Below are positions 43,583 to 53,900 of a stretch of 64,000 nt of DNA, one piece after another. Position 1 is the stretch's first letter. Each line of letters starts with the position of its first letter. The translations under genes and the position numbers were made by a program. Under the pieces are notes generated by a model that saw nothing but the letters and a program-made list of their open reading frames with translations, did not search any database and was not told the origin of the DNA. Source of the DNA: Dawidia cretensis (GTDB lineage: Bacteria > Bacteroidota > Bacteroidia > Cytophagales > Cyclobacteriaceae). The DNA lies in the NCBI RefSeq assembly GCF_018598175.1, contig NZ_JAHESE010000007.1, positions 124,001 through 188,000 of the forward strand. The letters run 5' to 3'.

Positions 43583-43615
43583 CTTGCAGCTGCATGGAAG
43601 TTGTCCTATATTTTG
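43583..43615 (+). promoter_or_regulatory. Possible promoter of the M81 peptidase gene
   Basis: CTTG at 43583-43586 is followed after 20 bases by TATATTTTG at 43607-43615, a -7 element with one extra base. The leader would be only about 11 bases before ATG 43633. The 43318-43582 stretch to its left shows no gene or hairpin. Confidence 0.3.
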
Positions 43616-43632
43616 ACTGTAAAGTATGTAAA

Positions 43633-45201
43633 ATGAGAATATTCCACGCCTCTTGCATCGTTATAGTAGCCGTGATGCTTGCCTGCTGCAGCAAGTCCGA
43701 AAAAAGCGATGTTGCTAAAAACGACCTTCCCCGTATTGCCATTGCTGGGCTTGGCATTGAGTCGAGCACGTTTTCACCAGCACAAACCCACGAAGAAGCT
43801 TTTCACGCCAGGACAGGTCAGTCGATTTTGTCATCCTATGGATTCCTGTCGCCCGACTCGGCTGATTTTAAACGGGCGACATGGTTTCCCGCCCTGATCG
43901 GCCGGGCCATACCGGGTGGGATTGTGACGCGTGAGGCCTATGAGTCACTCATGACTAAAATGCTTGACAGTCTTCGGAAAAATCTTCCGTACGACGGTCT
44001 CTTTTTCGACATACACGGCGCGATGAGCGTTGTGGGTCTTGATGATCCGGAAGGCGACATGATTGTCCGAATACGCGAAATCGTAGGCTTCAAAACCATC
44101 ATCTCTACGTCCATGGATTTGCACGGCAACGTGTCCTGGCGCCTGGCACAAAACAGCGACCTGATCACCTGCTACCGCATGGCGCCGCATGAAGACGCCG
44201 TGCAATCAGACAAACGTGCTGTGGACAACCTGTTGTCGCGTATCGAGAGCGGAAAGGGTAAGCCGCCATTTAAGGCTTATGTCACCGTACCCATTTTGTT
44301 GCCGGGTGAAAAGACCAGCACACGTGTAGACCCCGGTAAAAGTTTGTATGCGCAAGTCGCACCGGCGGCGGATCAACCGGGTGTAGTGGACGCTGCCATC
44401 TGGATTGGTTATGCCTGGGCCGATGAGCCGCGTAATCATGCTGTGGTGATGGTTGTGGGAGACGACCGGGACAAAGTCACGTCGACCGCGGAACGCCTGG
44501 CACAAAGCTTTTGGGACGTCCGACATCAGTTCGAGTTTATCGCGCCGGTGGCTACGCTACAGGAAAGTCTTGACAAGGCGCTGAAGAGTGACAAACATCC
44601 CTTCATGATCAGCGACATGGGTGACAACCCTACCGCTGGTGGCGCGGGTGACGTCACCTGGACGTTAACCGAGATTCTGAAGCGTCCGGAGCTCAAAACT
44701 GAAAAAGGCCCGTCGCTCATCTACGCCGCCCTCCCCGGACCGGAATTCGTGGAGAAGGCTGTAAAAGCCGGTGTCGGCGGAAAGGTAGAAGGAGTAGCGG
44801 GTGCTGCGGTGGATAACCGGTATGCACCACCGGTGCTCCTGCGCGGTATTGTAAAAGCAATCGTGCAGGGCGACGAGCATGCTGAAACGGAGGTGGTCGT
44901 TCAAGTCGGCAGCGTAAACGTGATCGTGACTAAAAAACGAAAACCCTATCATCATGAGACAGACTTCACCCGATTGGGATTAGATCCACGCAAGGCGGAT
45001 ATCGTTGTCGTAAAGCTGGGATACCTTGTTCCTGAATTATACGACATGCGTGCAGATTGGATTATGGCATTAACGCCAGGCGGCGTGGACCAGGACCTGC
45101 AACGTCTCCCGTTTAAACGTATTCAACGGCCTATGTTTCCCTTCGACAAGGATATGCCGGCGCCGGACTTGAAAGCAAAGCTTGTGGAAGTAACGCAGTA
45201 A
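43633..45201 (+). CDS. M81 family (MlrC-like) metallopeptidase lipoprotein
   Basis: MlrC-like proteins are zinc enzymes first known for finishing microcystin breakdown; most homologues have unknown peptide or amide substrates. The 522-residue protein starts with a lipoprotein signal (FHASCIVIVAVMLACC), so it is probably attached to a membrane. The M81 N-terminal domain shows RIAIAGLGIESSTFSP, the metal-binding candidates LFFDIHGAMSVVG, STSMDLHGNVS and CYRMAPHEDA, and WIGYAWADEP. The C-terminal domain contains SDMGDNPTAGGAGD. The start is set at the signal peptide; the frame is open 21 codons upstream. It lies upstream of the GH71/99-like gene on the same strand, 87 bases away. Confidence 0.88.
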   Translation: MRIFHASCIVIVAVMLACCSKSEKSDVAKNDLPRIAIAGLGIESSTFSPAQTHEEAFHARTGQSILSSYGFLSPDSADFKRATWFPALIGRAIPGGIVTREAYESLMTKMLDSLRKNLPYDGLFFDIHGAMSVVGLDDPEGDMIVRIREIVGFKTIISTSMDLHGNVSWRLAQNSDLITCYRMAPHEDAVQSDKRAVDNLLSRIESGKGKPPFKAYVTVPILLPGEKTSTRVDPGKSLYAQVAPAADQPGVVDAAIWIGYAWADEPRNHAVVMVVGDDRDKVTSTAERLAQSFWDVRHQFEFIAPVATLQESLDKALKSDKHPFMISDMGDNPTAGGAGDVTWTLTEILKRPELKTEKGPSLIYAALPGPEFVEKAVKAGVGGKVEGVAGAAVDNRYAPPVLLRGIVKAIVQGDEHAETEVVVQVGSVNVIVTKKRKPYHHETDFTRLGLDPRKADIVVVKLGYLVPELYDMRADWIMALTPGGVDQDLQRLPFKRIQRPMFPFDKDMPAPDLKAKLVEVTQ

Positions 45202-45288
45202 GTACCGATCATCAAAAAACCATTTGAAGCCCCGGTGTTTAATCGGTTGTTAATCTCTTTTTAAGAGCGTCGCGCTAGTTTGGCGACC

Positions 45289-46566
45289 ATGAAAAAGAAC
45301 TATATCCTATCCTTACTTCTCATCAGTTTTGCTACTGTAACATCTGCGCAGGTGCGTCACAATACGGCCACGCTCTTCCCCTCCTATAAAGGGTTAGTGA
45401 TGGCTGGCTATCAGGGTTGGTTTCGTGCCGCCGGCGACGGCAGCGCCACCAAACGATATGCCTATGGGGACGACAATCGCTCCGGCGTGGACATGTGGCC
45501 CGACGTGAGCGAATACGAAAAAACGTACGAGACACCCCACAAGCTTGCCGACGGAACGCCAGCGCGTTTCTTCAGCTCGCTCGATAAGAGCACGGTCGAC
45601 CTGCATTTCAAGTGGATGCAGCAGTATGGTGTGGACGGCGTTTTTATGCAACGCTTCTTTGACGACGCACGGGATGAGAACCGCAAGAGAGAGTCCTCGG
45701 TTATTCTGCAAAATGCGTTCGAAGCCGCATCCAAATACAAACGTGCTATTGCCGTGATGTACGACCTCTCCGGGCTGAAGGGCTCCGGCCAGGATTGCTC
45801 ATCGCTGATCGAAGACTGGAAATACCTGGTTGACCAATTGAAGGTAACGCAGCAAAAAGGCGAGAAGACATACCTGCACCATCGCGGCAAACCGCTGGTA
45901 GTAATATGGGGCCTCGGGTTTCCCGATCGTCCGTACAACATTCGCAACATCGGCATGGACCGGTTCCTGGATTTTCTGAAGAACGATCCCGTCTACGGCA
46001 ACTGCTCGGTGATGCTGGGAGTCCCTACCGCCTGGCGCTCACTCGACGCCGACTGCACACCCGATCCTTACCTGCACGAGCTCATCCGCCGCGCCGACCT
46101 GGTGATGCCGTGGGCCGTGCAACGTTTCTCTCCTTTGCTGCACAGCGACATTGATCGTTACCGCGACATCCTTCTACAGGACATGAAATGGTGTCGTGAG
46201 AACAACGTCGACTATGTACCGTGTGTGTATCCCGGCTTCAGCTGGCATAACCTCAGTGTGCATGCGTTCCCGGATGATATTAAACCGGTAGGGTCTATTC
46301 CCCGTCAAGGTGGACGGTTTTATTGGCAGATGATCTCTACAGCGCTGAATGCCGGTGCCGAGATGCTGTATGTCGCCATGTTCGATGAGGTGAACGAGGG
46401 CACAGCTATTTTCAAGGGCTCCGACAACCCGCCCGTTGGCAAGAATACGTTGTTTATCGATATGGATCACAAACCTTCCGATCACTACCTATGGCTGACG
46501 GGGGAAGCCGCAAAAATGCTGCGACGCGAGAAGCCGCTGGCGCTTACGTTGCCCGAACGGAAATAG
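45289..46566 (+). CDS. Secreted glycoside hydrolase of the GH71/GH99-like group
   Basis: The 425-residue protein has a signal peptide (ILSLLLISFATVTSAQ). Blocks such as VMAGYQGWFRAAGDG, WPDVSEYEKTY, FKWMQQYGVDGVFMQRFFDD, KPLVVIWGLGFPDRPY and GAEMLYVAMFDEVNEGTAIF match the (beta/alpha)8 proteins annotated as glycoside hydrolase 71/99-like, some earlier called xylosidase/arabinosidase. The acidic pair in MFDEVNEG is a candidate for catalysis by analogy to GH99. Substrate is unknown. It faces the SusCD-GH43 locus across a shared terminator and may serve the same glycan. Confidence 0.82.
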   Translation: MKKNYILSLLLISFATVTSAQVRHNTATLFPSYKGLVMAGYQGWFRAAGDGSATKRYAYGDDNRSGVDMWPDVSEYEKTYETPHKLADGTPARFFSSLDKSTVDLHFKWMQQYGVDGVFMQRFFDDARDENRKRESSVILQNAFEAASKYKRAIAVMYDLSGLKGSGQDCSSLIEDWKYLVDQLKVTQQKGEKTYLHHRGKPLVVIWGLGFPDRPYNIRNIGMDRFLDFLKNDPVYGNCSVMLGVPTAWRSLDADCTPDPYLHELIRRADLVMPWAVQRFSPLLHSDIDRYRDILLQDMKWCRENNVDYVPCVYPGFSWHNLSVHAFPDDIKPVGSIPRQGGRFYWQMISTALNAGAEMLYVAMFDEVNEGTAIFKGSDNPPVGKNTLFIDMDHKPSDHYLWLTGEAAKMLRREKPLALTLPERK

Positions 46567-46574
46567 TATGATAA

Positions 46575-46622
46575 AATAAAAACAGGAACGGCGGATGGCA
46601 ACGCACGTTCCTGTTTCACTTT
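46575..46622. terminator. Bidirectional terminator between the GH71/99-like and GH43 genes
   Basis: AAACAGGAACG at 46580-46590 pairs perfectly with CGTTCCTGTTT at 46606-46616 around a 15-base loop, flanked by A/T-rich sequence. It separates two convergent genes. Confidence 0.8.
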
Positions 46623-46632
46623 TAACGGTGGA

Positions 46633-47574
46633 CTACTTCACCATTTTTATCGTTCCATCTTTATTATAAAAGAGCTCGTCAACACAGATTGATCTCAACC
46701 AATCGTGATCGGAAAGTGAGCTGTTGTGATAAAAGGAATACCATTTGCCTTTGTACTCGACGATAGAGCCGTGGTTTGTATAGCTGTCAGTAGGCTGCAT
46801 ATAGATCCCCTGATGTTTCCAGGGCCCCAGGGGGCTGTTGCTGGTAGCGTATCGCAGGCGGTTATCACCTTTAACACCTTCCTTATCGTTATTTTCGTCG
46901 TGGTTATCAGAATACGACAGGTAGTACACACCTTTATATTTGTGCACCCAGCTGGCTTCATGAAAATCCACCAGGCCTTCCATGGTCTTTAACTCTCCGT
47001 CGACTTCCACCATGTTGTCTTTCAACTTTCCACCTTTACAGGTACCACCACCACCGTAGTAGAAATAAGCCTGCCCATCATCATCGACAAATACACATGG
47101 ATCGATCATGGATTCCAACCCCTCGATATAGCCTTGTGCTACAAAATCCTTTGCCGGATGTTTGCTGGTTGCGACTCCTATTTTCCATGTTTTGTTCCAC
47201 TCTGTACCGCTGGGGTGTGGGAAATAAAAGTAATAGGTGCCGTTTTTATAGGCACAGTCGGGCGCCCACATAAAACCGCCTTCGGGCCTCCCCCATTTTA
47301 CCTGGCTGGCACGTAAGATCTCACCGTGATCAGTCCAGTTCACCATGTCGTCTGTAGAAAATACATGGTACTGGTCCATGAGATCGCACCCCTTGGGCGG
47401 TGCTATATCGTGCGATGCGTAAACATACAAGCGACCATCCTGCCAGACGTGCGCGGAAGGATCGGCCGTATACATGTTGGTGATAAAAGGTTTTTTTTGC
47501 TGCGCCGTGACATTGATTGAACCAAAAATCAATGCCGTTAAAAACAAAACTATCGTGCTACTAAATACGCTCAT
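46633..47574 (-). CDS. Secreted GH43 family glycoside hydrolase
   Basis: GH43 enzymes cleave beta-xylosides, alpha-arabinosides or arabinan by inversion, using a five-bladed propeller. The 313-residue protein has a signal peptide (IVLFLTALIFGSINVTAQ). The catalytic triad is visible: base Asp in MYTADPSAHVW (D38), pKa-setting Asp in SMIDPCVFVDDDG (D158) and acid Glu in VDFHEASWVHK (E206). It has only the catalytic domain, with no carbohydrate-binding module. It is the last gene after susC, susD and the DUF3823 gene, but a terminator-like hairpin lies just upstream. Confidence 0.92.
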   Translation of the reverse strand: MSVFSSTIVLFLTALIFGSINVTAQQKKPFITNMYTADPSAHVWQDGRLYVYASHDIAPPKGCDLMDQYHVFSTDDMVNWTDHGEILRASQVKWGRPEGGFMWAPDCAYKNGTYYFYFPHPSGTEWNKTWKIGVATSKHPAKDFVAQGYIEGLESMIDPCVFVDDDGQAYFYYGGGGTCKGGKLKDNMVEVDGELKTMEGLVDFHEASWVHKYKGVYYLSYSDNHDENNDKEGVKGDNRLRYATSNSPLGPWKHQGIYMQPTDSYTNHGSIVEYKGKWYSFYHNSSLSDHDWLRSICVDELFYNKDGTIKMVK

Positions 47575-47627
47575 AAATGTGTTTCATTATTTTTTAGTCA
47601 ACGAATTAACCGGGGTGTGATCATGAA

Positions 47628-47670
47628 AAGAAAAAAGGTTGTCCCGCACAACAGTGCCGGACAACCGTTC
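47628..47670 (-). terminator. Terminator-like hairpin between the DUF3823 and GH43 genes
   Basis: On the minus strand GGTTGTCC..GCAC pairs with GTGC..GGACAACC (one G-G mismatch, TGTT loop) and is followed by TTTTTTCTTTT. It lies after the DUF3823 stop at 47684 and 55 bases before the GH43 start, so transcription into GH43 may be reduced. Confidence 0.75.
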
Positions 47671-47683
47671 TATAAACTACGAC

Positions 47684-48973
47684 CTAATTGATCTTTTCCA
47701 GTTTTACAAAGGACGCCCTCACATTTTGCTCGTTACCGGTAAAGTTGACAACAAAACCAGCCGACACCTTTTTAGGGCCATCGATCGTAAAGTCGATCGT
47801 TGCTATGCCGGTATCCTGATTCAAGCCGGCAAAGTTGGTAGAGGCGAGCGCCGTCGCTATGTTTTCGATATCCGGCAGATCCTCGCCAAGCGCGGCCACA
47901 ATATACCGCGGATCGTTGCCGCCATTTGCTTTAATGGGATTATCTCCCGCCAGGCTCATGGTAAACCGGTACGTGCCCGCAACAGGGAGGTCGAATGTTT
48001 GATAGAGCTTACCGTTTACGATAGCCGTTTCACCGGCGTTCCAATGTTCAAATCCCAAGCTTTTTCTATCATTTGCCGCACCTTCCCAGCCACCGTCATA
48101 ACCACCTCTGCCCTCCCGGGTGCGCATGGCTGCGTTGGTTTTCCAGTCCGCTAAATTGCCCCACCGTGTGCCATCCCAGTCCGCTTTGGTAAAGGGATAT
48201 GTTCCGTTCTTAAAATCAGGGATTGCGTCCGGATCGTTCTGAGCATCTGCCGGCACCACCACTTTGATGATCTCTGAATAGTTATACTTCTTGTTGGCAT
48301 CGTTGACATTGGCCCCCAAACGCACATAATAAGTATAACCGGCTTTTACTGGCAGTGGACCTATGTGGAGAACAGTACTCTCCTCAACATCACCGAACGC
48401 TTCCGTCCAGGACTTGTTATACTGTATTCTTTTGTTGTTATAGTCTGCCTGATCAATGTAATTTGTTGCTCCGCAAAATTGGCTAAGGCTTAAGAAAGGC
48501 TTCACTTCAATCAGGTTCGGGAGCCCCTGACGAATCGGGGCCTTCACCACGCAGCTCAAGGTTAATTTTAAACCATTCAGTGCATATTCAAAACCGAGCA
48601 ACTGCAAATAGGGTGTAACGGTAATGTCCTGCTCGGTATTTCCGCCGAATACGACATCCTGAAGGGTATCCACCGGCCAGAACGGACCACCATACGGAAG
48701 CATGTCATATGTGCCGCCAAACAGCTTACTGTTATTATAGGATCCATCCTGCTTCACAGAAAGTGATTGAGGCGTGGGGACCGACTCTTTCCAGGTTCTC
48801 TCCCAGATACGAATTCCCCAATCGCCTTGTGCGGTGAGTAAATTCTCCCCTGTATAGGAATCAATTACCCGACCATGAACCCCCGCATCGGGTTCGGCCC
48901 AGTTGTCGACCTCCATACAGGCGGTAACCGACATCAATAATATGCCAAGCGCTATATATAGTATCTTTTTCAT
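47684..48973 (-). CDS. DUF3823/DUF5013-type surface lipoprotein of the SusCD locus
   Basis: The 429-residue lipoprotein (ILYIALGILLMSVTAC, then MEVDNW) starts with a DUF3823-like region (VHGRVIDSYTGENLLTAQGD, YNNSKLFGGTYDMLPYGGPF) and ends in a DUF5013-like domain with WGNLADWKTNAAMRT, GFEHWNAGETAIVNGKLYQT and GTYRFTMSLAGDNP. Such proteins are common third genes of SusCD loci and are thought to be surface glycan-binding proteins. The start at 48973 is chosen for the lipoprotein signal; the frame is open eight codons more. It follows susD by 24 bases. Confidence 0.85.
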   Translation of the reverse strand: MKKILYIALGILLMSVTACMEVDNWAEPDAGVHGRVIDSYTGENLLTAQGDWGIRIWERTWKESVPTPQSLSVKQDGSYNNSKLFGGTYDMLPYGGPFWPVDTLQDVVFGGNTEQDITVTPYLQLLGFEYALNGLKLTLSCVVKAPIRQGLPNLIEVKPFLSLSQFCGATNYIDQADYNNKRIQYNKSWTEAFGDVEESTVLHIGPLPVKAGYTYYVRLGANVNDANKKYNYSEIIKVVVPADAQNDPDAIPDFKNGTYPFTKADWDGTRWGNLADWKTNAAMRTREGRGGYDGGWEGAANDRKSLGFEHWNAGETAIVNGKLYQTFDLPVAGTYRFTMSLAGDNPIKANGGNDPRYIVAALGEDLPDIENIATALASTNFAGLNQDTGIATIDFTIDGPKKVSAGFVVNFTGNEQNVRASFVKLEKIN

Positions 48974-48997
48974 AGTATTCATCTCAATGGTTAACAA

Positions 48998-50953
48998 TTA
49001 ATAAAGCGGATTCTGCGGCAGGAGCTTGTTATTCTTACCAATCTCTCCCCATGGAATCGGCTCATAGTAACATTGTTTGGAAGCTGTCCAGGCGCGGTTG
49101 ATCCGGTTATACTCTTCGAGGTAGATGTACTTATTTTCATCATACACCCAGTAGCAACTCAGCAGGCGGTGACGGAACTGGTTCAACACCTGGTCGGCCG
49201 TTCTCCAGCGGCGAAGATCCCACCACCAGTGATTTTCACCATACAGCTCGCGTGCGCGTTCGTCGCGGATGTACTGCAGGGATCTTTCGAGTGAATACGG
49301 ATAGTTCGCCTGGTTGATGGTACCGATATTCGTAGTCGACACATCGAGAATTGGACGGACTGTCGCGGCACCCGCGCGCTCGCGGATTTTTTCGATATAA
49401 TTGAACGCCTCATCTCTGCTGCCAAGCTCATACAGGGCTTCGGCGGAGTTCAGATAGATTTCACCCAGGCGGAATACAATCCAGGACTGGGCACTGCGGT
49501 ACACCTGAACATCACTTGTTGCCTGCGCCGGATTTACATACTTGCGCACGAAAGCTGATCCCCAGCCGTTATTCTCTCCACCCTCGTTTTCAAAATTCCC
49601 GTGCCTTCCTGTAACGGAGTACTCCACGTTGTCGTCCATTTCTACCAACGTGGTTCTGGTGCCTGTTATTCGATTCCCGCCGCTGTTAATCGGGGCAAGA
49701 CCGCTACCGAAATCAGCCGCTGATGCCGATACGTCGAATTTCTTATAGATCCCTCGTTGGATGTTAAAGGTCGCGCCACGCAATACATCGCCGTCGAAAT
49801 ACATCGTGCCGAGCGCGCGCGGCTCCATGCCATTTTTGATATCGCTGCGATTGTCAAAACGAACCGGTGTACCGTCGTCGTCGTTCACAATGTCCGGCAT
49901 TTCATACAGTTCCATGAAATCCAGCGGCGGATAGCTTTCCGCGCCAACGAACGATGACATGTCGGGCGCAGGGCACATGAGTGCATCATAGTTGTGACGC
50001 AGCCGGAGGCCGCCGGGAGAGGTTATGTCGTAGGGCTTGACGAAGATATTCTCGGTCGACGACTTGTCCAGAAAAAGATCCGCGAAGTTCTTGGCTTTGT
50101 CGGGATATGCTTTGGTATACAATGCAAAAGGACCTTCTTCGACCACTTTGCCTGCGTCTACGCAGTACTGGAAAAACTCATCCGCCTTTGAAGCATCAAT
50201 GCCCGCAAAGCCAGCGGCCGTAGCGGCTTCACCCTGAAAACCCAGGTACTGGCTATACTTCGCAATAGAACCTGCGTACAGCATGGAGCGTGACAGCAAT
50301 GCCGCGGCTACATACTTATTTGCCCGTCCTATTTCATCGACCTTTGTCCCCATATTGGCAATGGCAAATGTCAGGTCTTCATAGATGAACTTCCATGTAT
50401 CGTATTCTGTATTCCGGGGTACTTCCAGGACTTCTGCGCCTGCCAGCGGATCCTGTACGTCTCTCACGATGGGAACACCGCCATAGCGTTTCGCCATGCC
50501 GAAGTAGTAGAACGCGCGTAGGAAGTGCGCTTCCCCCAGCAGACTGTTATACACTTCGTCTGCATAATTTCCCTTGTAGTTGGGAAAGTTCTGAATAAAC
50601 ATATTCACGTCGCGAACACGGTCGTAGGGCCAATACGCAAACCCGTCGTTATCGGGCAGCACCCAGGTGTTGAAAAACTCGCCACTCATGTTTCCCTGGC
50701 TGTTTTTACCGGACTGCCAGTAGCCGTCCGGGTCGGGGCGGAATCCTGAATAGTTGCCGGATTCCGTTGCGAAGTATATGAAATCCTCTATCGGGAGACC
50801 GTTGTAAATCGCTGCGAAGTATTTCTTCACGCCGTTCTCGTTACCAAAGAGCTCGGGCTCACCCAGGATGCCTTTGGGCTCCAGATTCAAATCCTGGCAC
50901 GAGAAAATCCCAAAGCACAGGAATACTATATATATTAAAAATTGTTTTTTCAT
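48998..50953 (-). CDS. SusD/RagB family outer-membrane lipoprotein
   Basis: SusD-like lipoproteins form the lid of SusC channels and bind the glycan. The 651-residue protein has the signal QFLIYIVFLCFGIFSC and the usual opening QDLNLEPKGI. Conserved helices include GEAHFLRAFYYFGMAKRYGG, WIVFRLGEIYLNSAEALYEL and the closing RRWRTADQVLNQF with YYEPIPWGEIGKNNKLLPQN. It is 13 bases downstream of susC. Its length is on the long side for the family. Confidence 0.95.
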   Translation of the reverse strand: MKKQFLIYIVFLCFGIFSCQDLNLEPKGILGEPELFGNENGVKKYFAAIYNGLPIEDFIYFATESGNYSGFRPDPDGYWQSGKNSQGNMSGEFFNTWVLPDNDGFAYWPYDRVRDVNMFIQNFPNYKGNYADEVYNSLLGEAHFLRAFYYFGMAKRYGGVPIVRDVQDPLAGAEVLEVPRNTEYDTWKFIYEDLTFAIANMGTKVDEIGRANKYVAAALLSRSMLYAGSIAKYSQYLGFQGEAATAAGFAGIDASKADEFFQYCVDAGKVVEEGPFALYTKAYPDKAKNFADLFLDKSSTENIFVKPYDITSPGGLRLRHNYDALMCPAPDMSSFVGAESYPPLDFMELYEMPDIVNDDDGTPVRFDNRSDIKNGMEPRALGTMYFDGDVLRGATFNIQRGIYKKFDVSASAADFGSGLAPINSGGNRITGTRTTLVEMDDNVEYSVTGRHGNFENEGGENNGWGSAFVRKYVNPAQATSDVQVYRSAQSWIVFRLGEIYLNSAEALYELGSRDEAFNYIEKIRERAGAATVRPILDVSTTNIGTINQANYPYSLERSLQYIRDERARELYGENHWWWDLRRWRTADQVLNQFRHRLLSCYWVYDENKYIYLEEYNRINRAWTASKQCYYEPIPWGEIGKNNKLLPQNPLY

Positions 50954-50966
50954 AGTTCAGTTCTTT

Positions 50967-53900
50967 TCAGAATTTGACAGTTGCTCCAATGGTGTAGGTC
51001 TTATTCACCGGATAGTTGTAGAACTCGACGGACTGGGCACCGGTACCACCGGAGGTAGGACGTTCCGGATCGATGTTCTCAAGACCGGTAAACGTCAGCA
51101 GATTGTAGCCGCTTACATAGAGTCGCAAATTTTGCATCTTGATTTTCGATGTCCATGCGTACGGAAGTGTATAACCGATCTGCGCAGTCTTCAAACGCAT
51201 ATAGGAAGCATTCTGAACACCGTTGGTGCCTGTGCGACGACCGTCGTGCCCTGTAACGGGGTAATATCCGGAGATCCACTGTGTATTGGGATTAAAATAA
51301 TCCGCATTGGGATCCACCGGACGCCAGCGGTCCATGAAGTAGTCCAGTGTATTTTGTCCTCCGAATGGCAATGCTTCCGTGAGTACTTCAGAATACTGCA
51401 CGTATACACCCCACGCTCCCTGAAAGTCTAACGCCAGGTCAAGCCCTTTCCAGTTTCCACCGAGTGAAATGCCATAGTTAAATACAGGACGGCCCATGGA
51501 CGCGATCGGATGTTCATCCAAATTGTTCACCACGCCATCATCGTTCCAGTCGTTCAGGGCCCAATCGCCGGGCAATGTGCCTTGTCCTACAGGAATTCCA
51601 TAGTTCTGAATTTGTTCGTAGTTGGTGAATTGATGTTCAGACTCGTTGCCCCACCAGATATCGGTGTTACGTCCGGCGGTGCGGTTTCTCCATTTGTCGT
51701 ATGAGTTACCGGCGGGTGTTTCCAGCCAGTCGATTCTTCTACGCTTGGTTGCGGAAATTTGGCCACCGATATAGTAATTGATGTCTTTAAAAGTATTGGT
51801 ATAGCGGAGGGATATTTCATATCCGAAGTTACGTTCGCTGTTTAGGTTTTCCTGCGGCAAGCTGGCGCCTACAGTACCCGGGATGACAGCAGAGCTGGTT
51901 GCCAGGATGCCGGTCAGGTCGCGCTTATAGAGGTCGAACGTACCGCTCAACTTTTGGTCGAGGAACGTGAAATCGAGTCCGACGTTATAGGATTTCGCGT
52001 TATACCATGTCAGGTTCTCGTTCGGAATGGCTTGGGCCGATACACCGCCCGTTAGTGTGCCCCCGTAGTACCAGCCGTACTCACCACCATTCAAGCTGTA
52101 GCCCGGTGCGGGAGGATAAATTCCGGCGATGGCGTCGTCCGCCATTTCGCCATACGAACCTCTTATCTTCAGGTTGTTCAAGAAGTCGAAGTTGTCGCGA
52201 ATGAAGCTTTCTTCGCTCAGGCGCCATCCGGCGGAGATAGAGGGGAAGAAACCAAAACGATTGCCTTCCGGAAAGCGTGAGGATCCGTCGTAGCGGAATT
52301 TGAAATCGACCATGTATTTGCCACGGAAGTCATAGGTTAAGGAACCGATCAGCGACTTGCTCGCCTGGTCGCCCACGCCGCGCTGGGTGGCCTGTTGATT
52401 TTTATCTTCACCGGCGAATAAGTATTCAGAATCTACGAACAGCTCGCGGTATGCGTTGATGCCATCCCAGGCGTTGTATCTTTCTTCATAAATCAGGAAG
52501 CTGCCTACATTATGGTCGCTTGCAAAGGTGTGGTTGTAGTGCAATCCCAGCTGCATGTTTGTGCTGTAGTTGATGTCGACGCTCCGTTGGATGCTGGAAG
52601 GTGTATTTCTCGCAATAGGGCTGTACGTATCCGTGTCTGCGTTGTAGCGAAACGCGGTGTATGCGCGTTTATACGTAGTGTAATCGGGCACGCTCGGAGA
52701 ATAATCGTAGACGCCCTTTGCGGACAGTCCTTCTATTCCGGGAATCTCGTACTCCAGCGTGAGGGTTCCGTTGAACCTTCTGTCTTTGGTGATATTTTCG
52801 CCCACATAGTCCGAGTTTGTCTGTGTCACCATGTTGGTGCTTTCGGGCAGGAACTGGGGGTCACCGTTCGGGAATATGGGATTGTCGTTTGCATAGAAGG
52901 CTGCATCCGGACGGGCCAGCCAGGTTTGTTTGTAGGTGCTCCAGCCTGTTCCATTCGGTTGGTGTGTATCGACCATGATCGCTCCTAATGAAACGCGTGC
53001 GCTCAATCTTTCGGTAATCTGAGCGTCGATGTTGGTGCGCATGTTCCACCGGGAGGAGTAGTAGTCGTTACTTCTATAGGAACCCATCTGCTTATTATAG
53101 CCGAGGTTGAAGTAGTAGCGCATTTTTTCGCCGCCGCCGTTTACGCTGAGGTTGGTTTCGGTTTGTGGGGTAGTTTTTTTAAATACCTCATCGAACCAGT
53201 CGTAGGATTTTCGGGTTCCGTTGCGGAACTCCTCGATCTGATCTTCGGTATAGATGGGCGTGGCACGCTCGAAGTAGCTTTTTCCAAAGTCCTGCGCCAC
53301 TTGCTCATTTTTCAACGTCATGTATTCCACGGCGTTGACGCTTTTGGGTACATACAGGAATTGCTGCCAGGAGGTGCTGCTATTCAAGGTGATATCGACC
53401 TTTCCGTTCGGGTTTGCAACACCTTTTTTGGTTGTTACCACGACCACACCGTTGGCTGCGCGCAACCCGTAGACGGCTGCGGAGCCATCTTTCAGGATGG
53501 ACACATTTTCTATTTCTTCCGAGCTCATCCGGGCGAAAAAGTCTTTGTCACGCACGATGCCATCGATGACAAACAATGGATCACCCATACCCCGAATATC
53601 AATTTGCGTATCATAGGCGCCCGGTGCAGCGCTTTTTTGTACGATCCGGACGCCTGGCAGCTTACCGGTCAGTGCATTCAGCACGTTTTCATTTTTGGTC
53701 CGGACGATATCCTTGTTATCGATTACCGATACCGCGCCGGTCAGGGTTGCCCTTTTCTGTGTGCTGTAACCCATTACAACAACTTCACCCAGGCTTGTGA
53801 CGTCGGCCTCCAGGGACACATTGACTGCCGATTGGGCGCCGACTGTGACCTTCTGCATAACATATCCTATAAAGCTGAATAACAGCACAGATTCGTCTGA

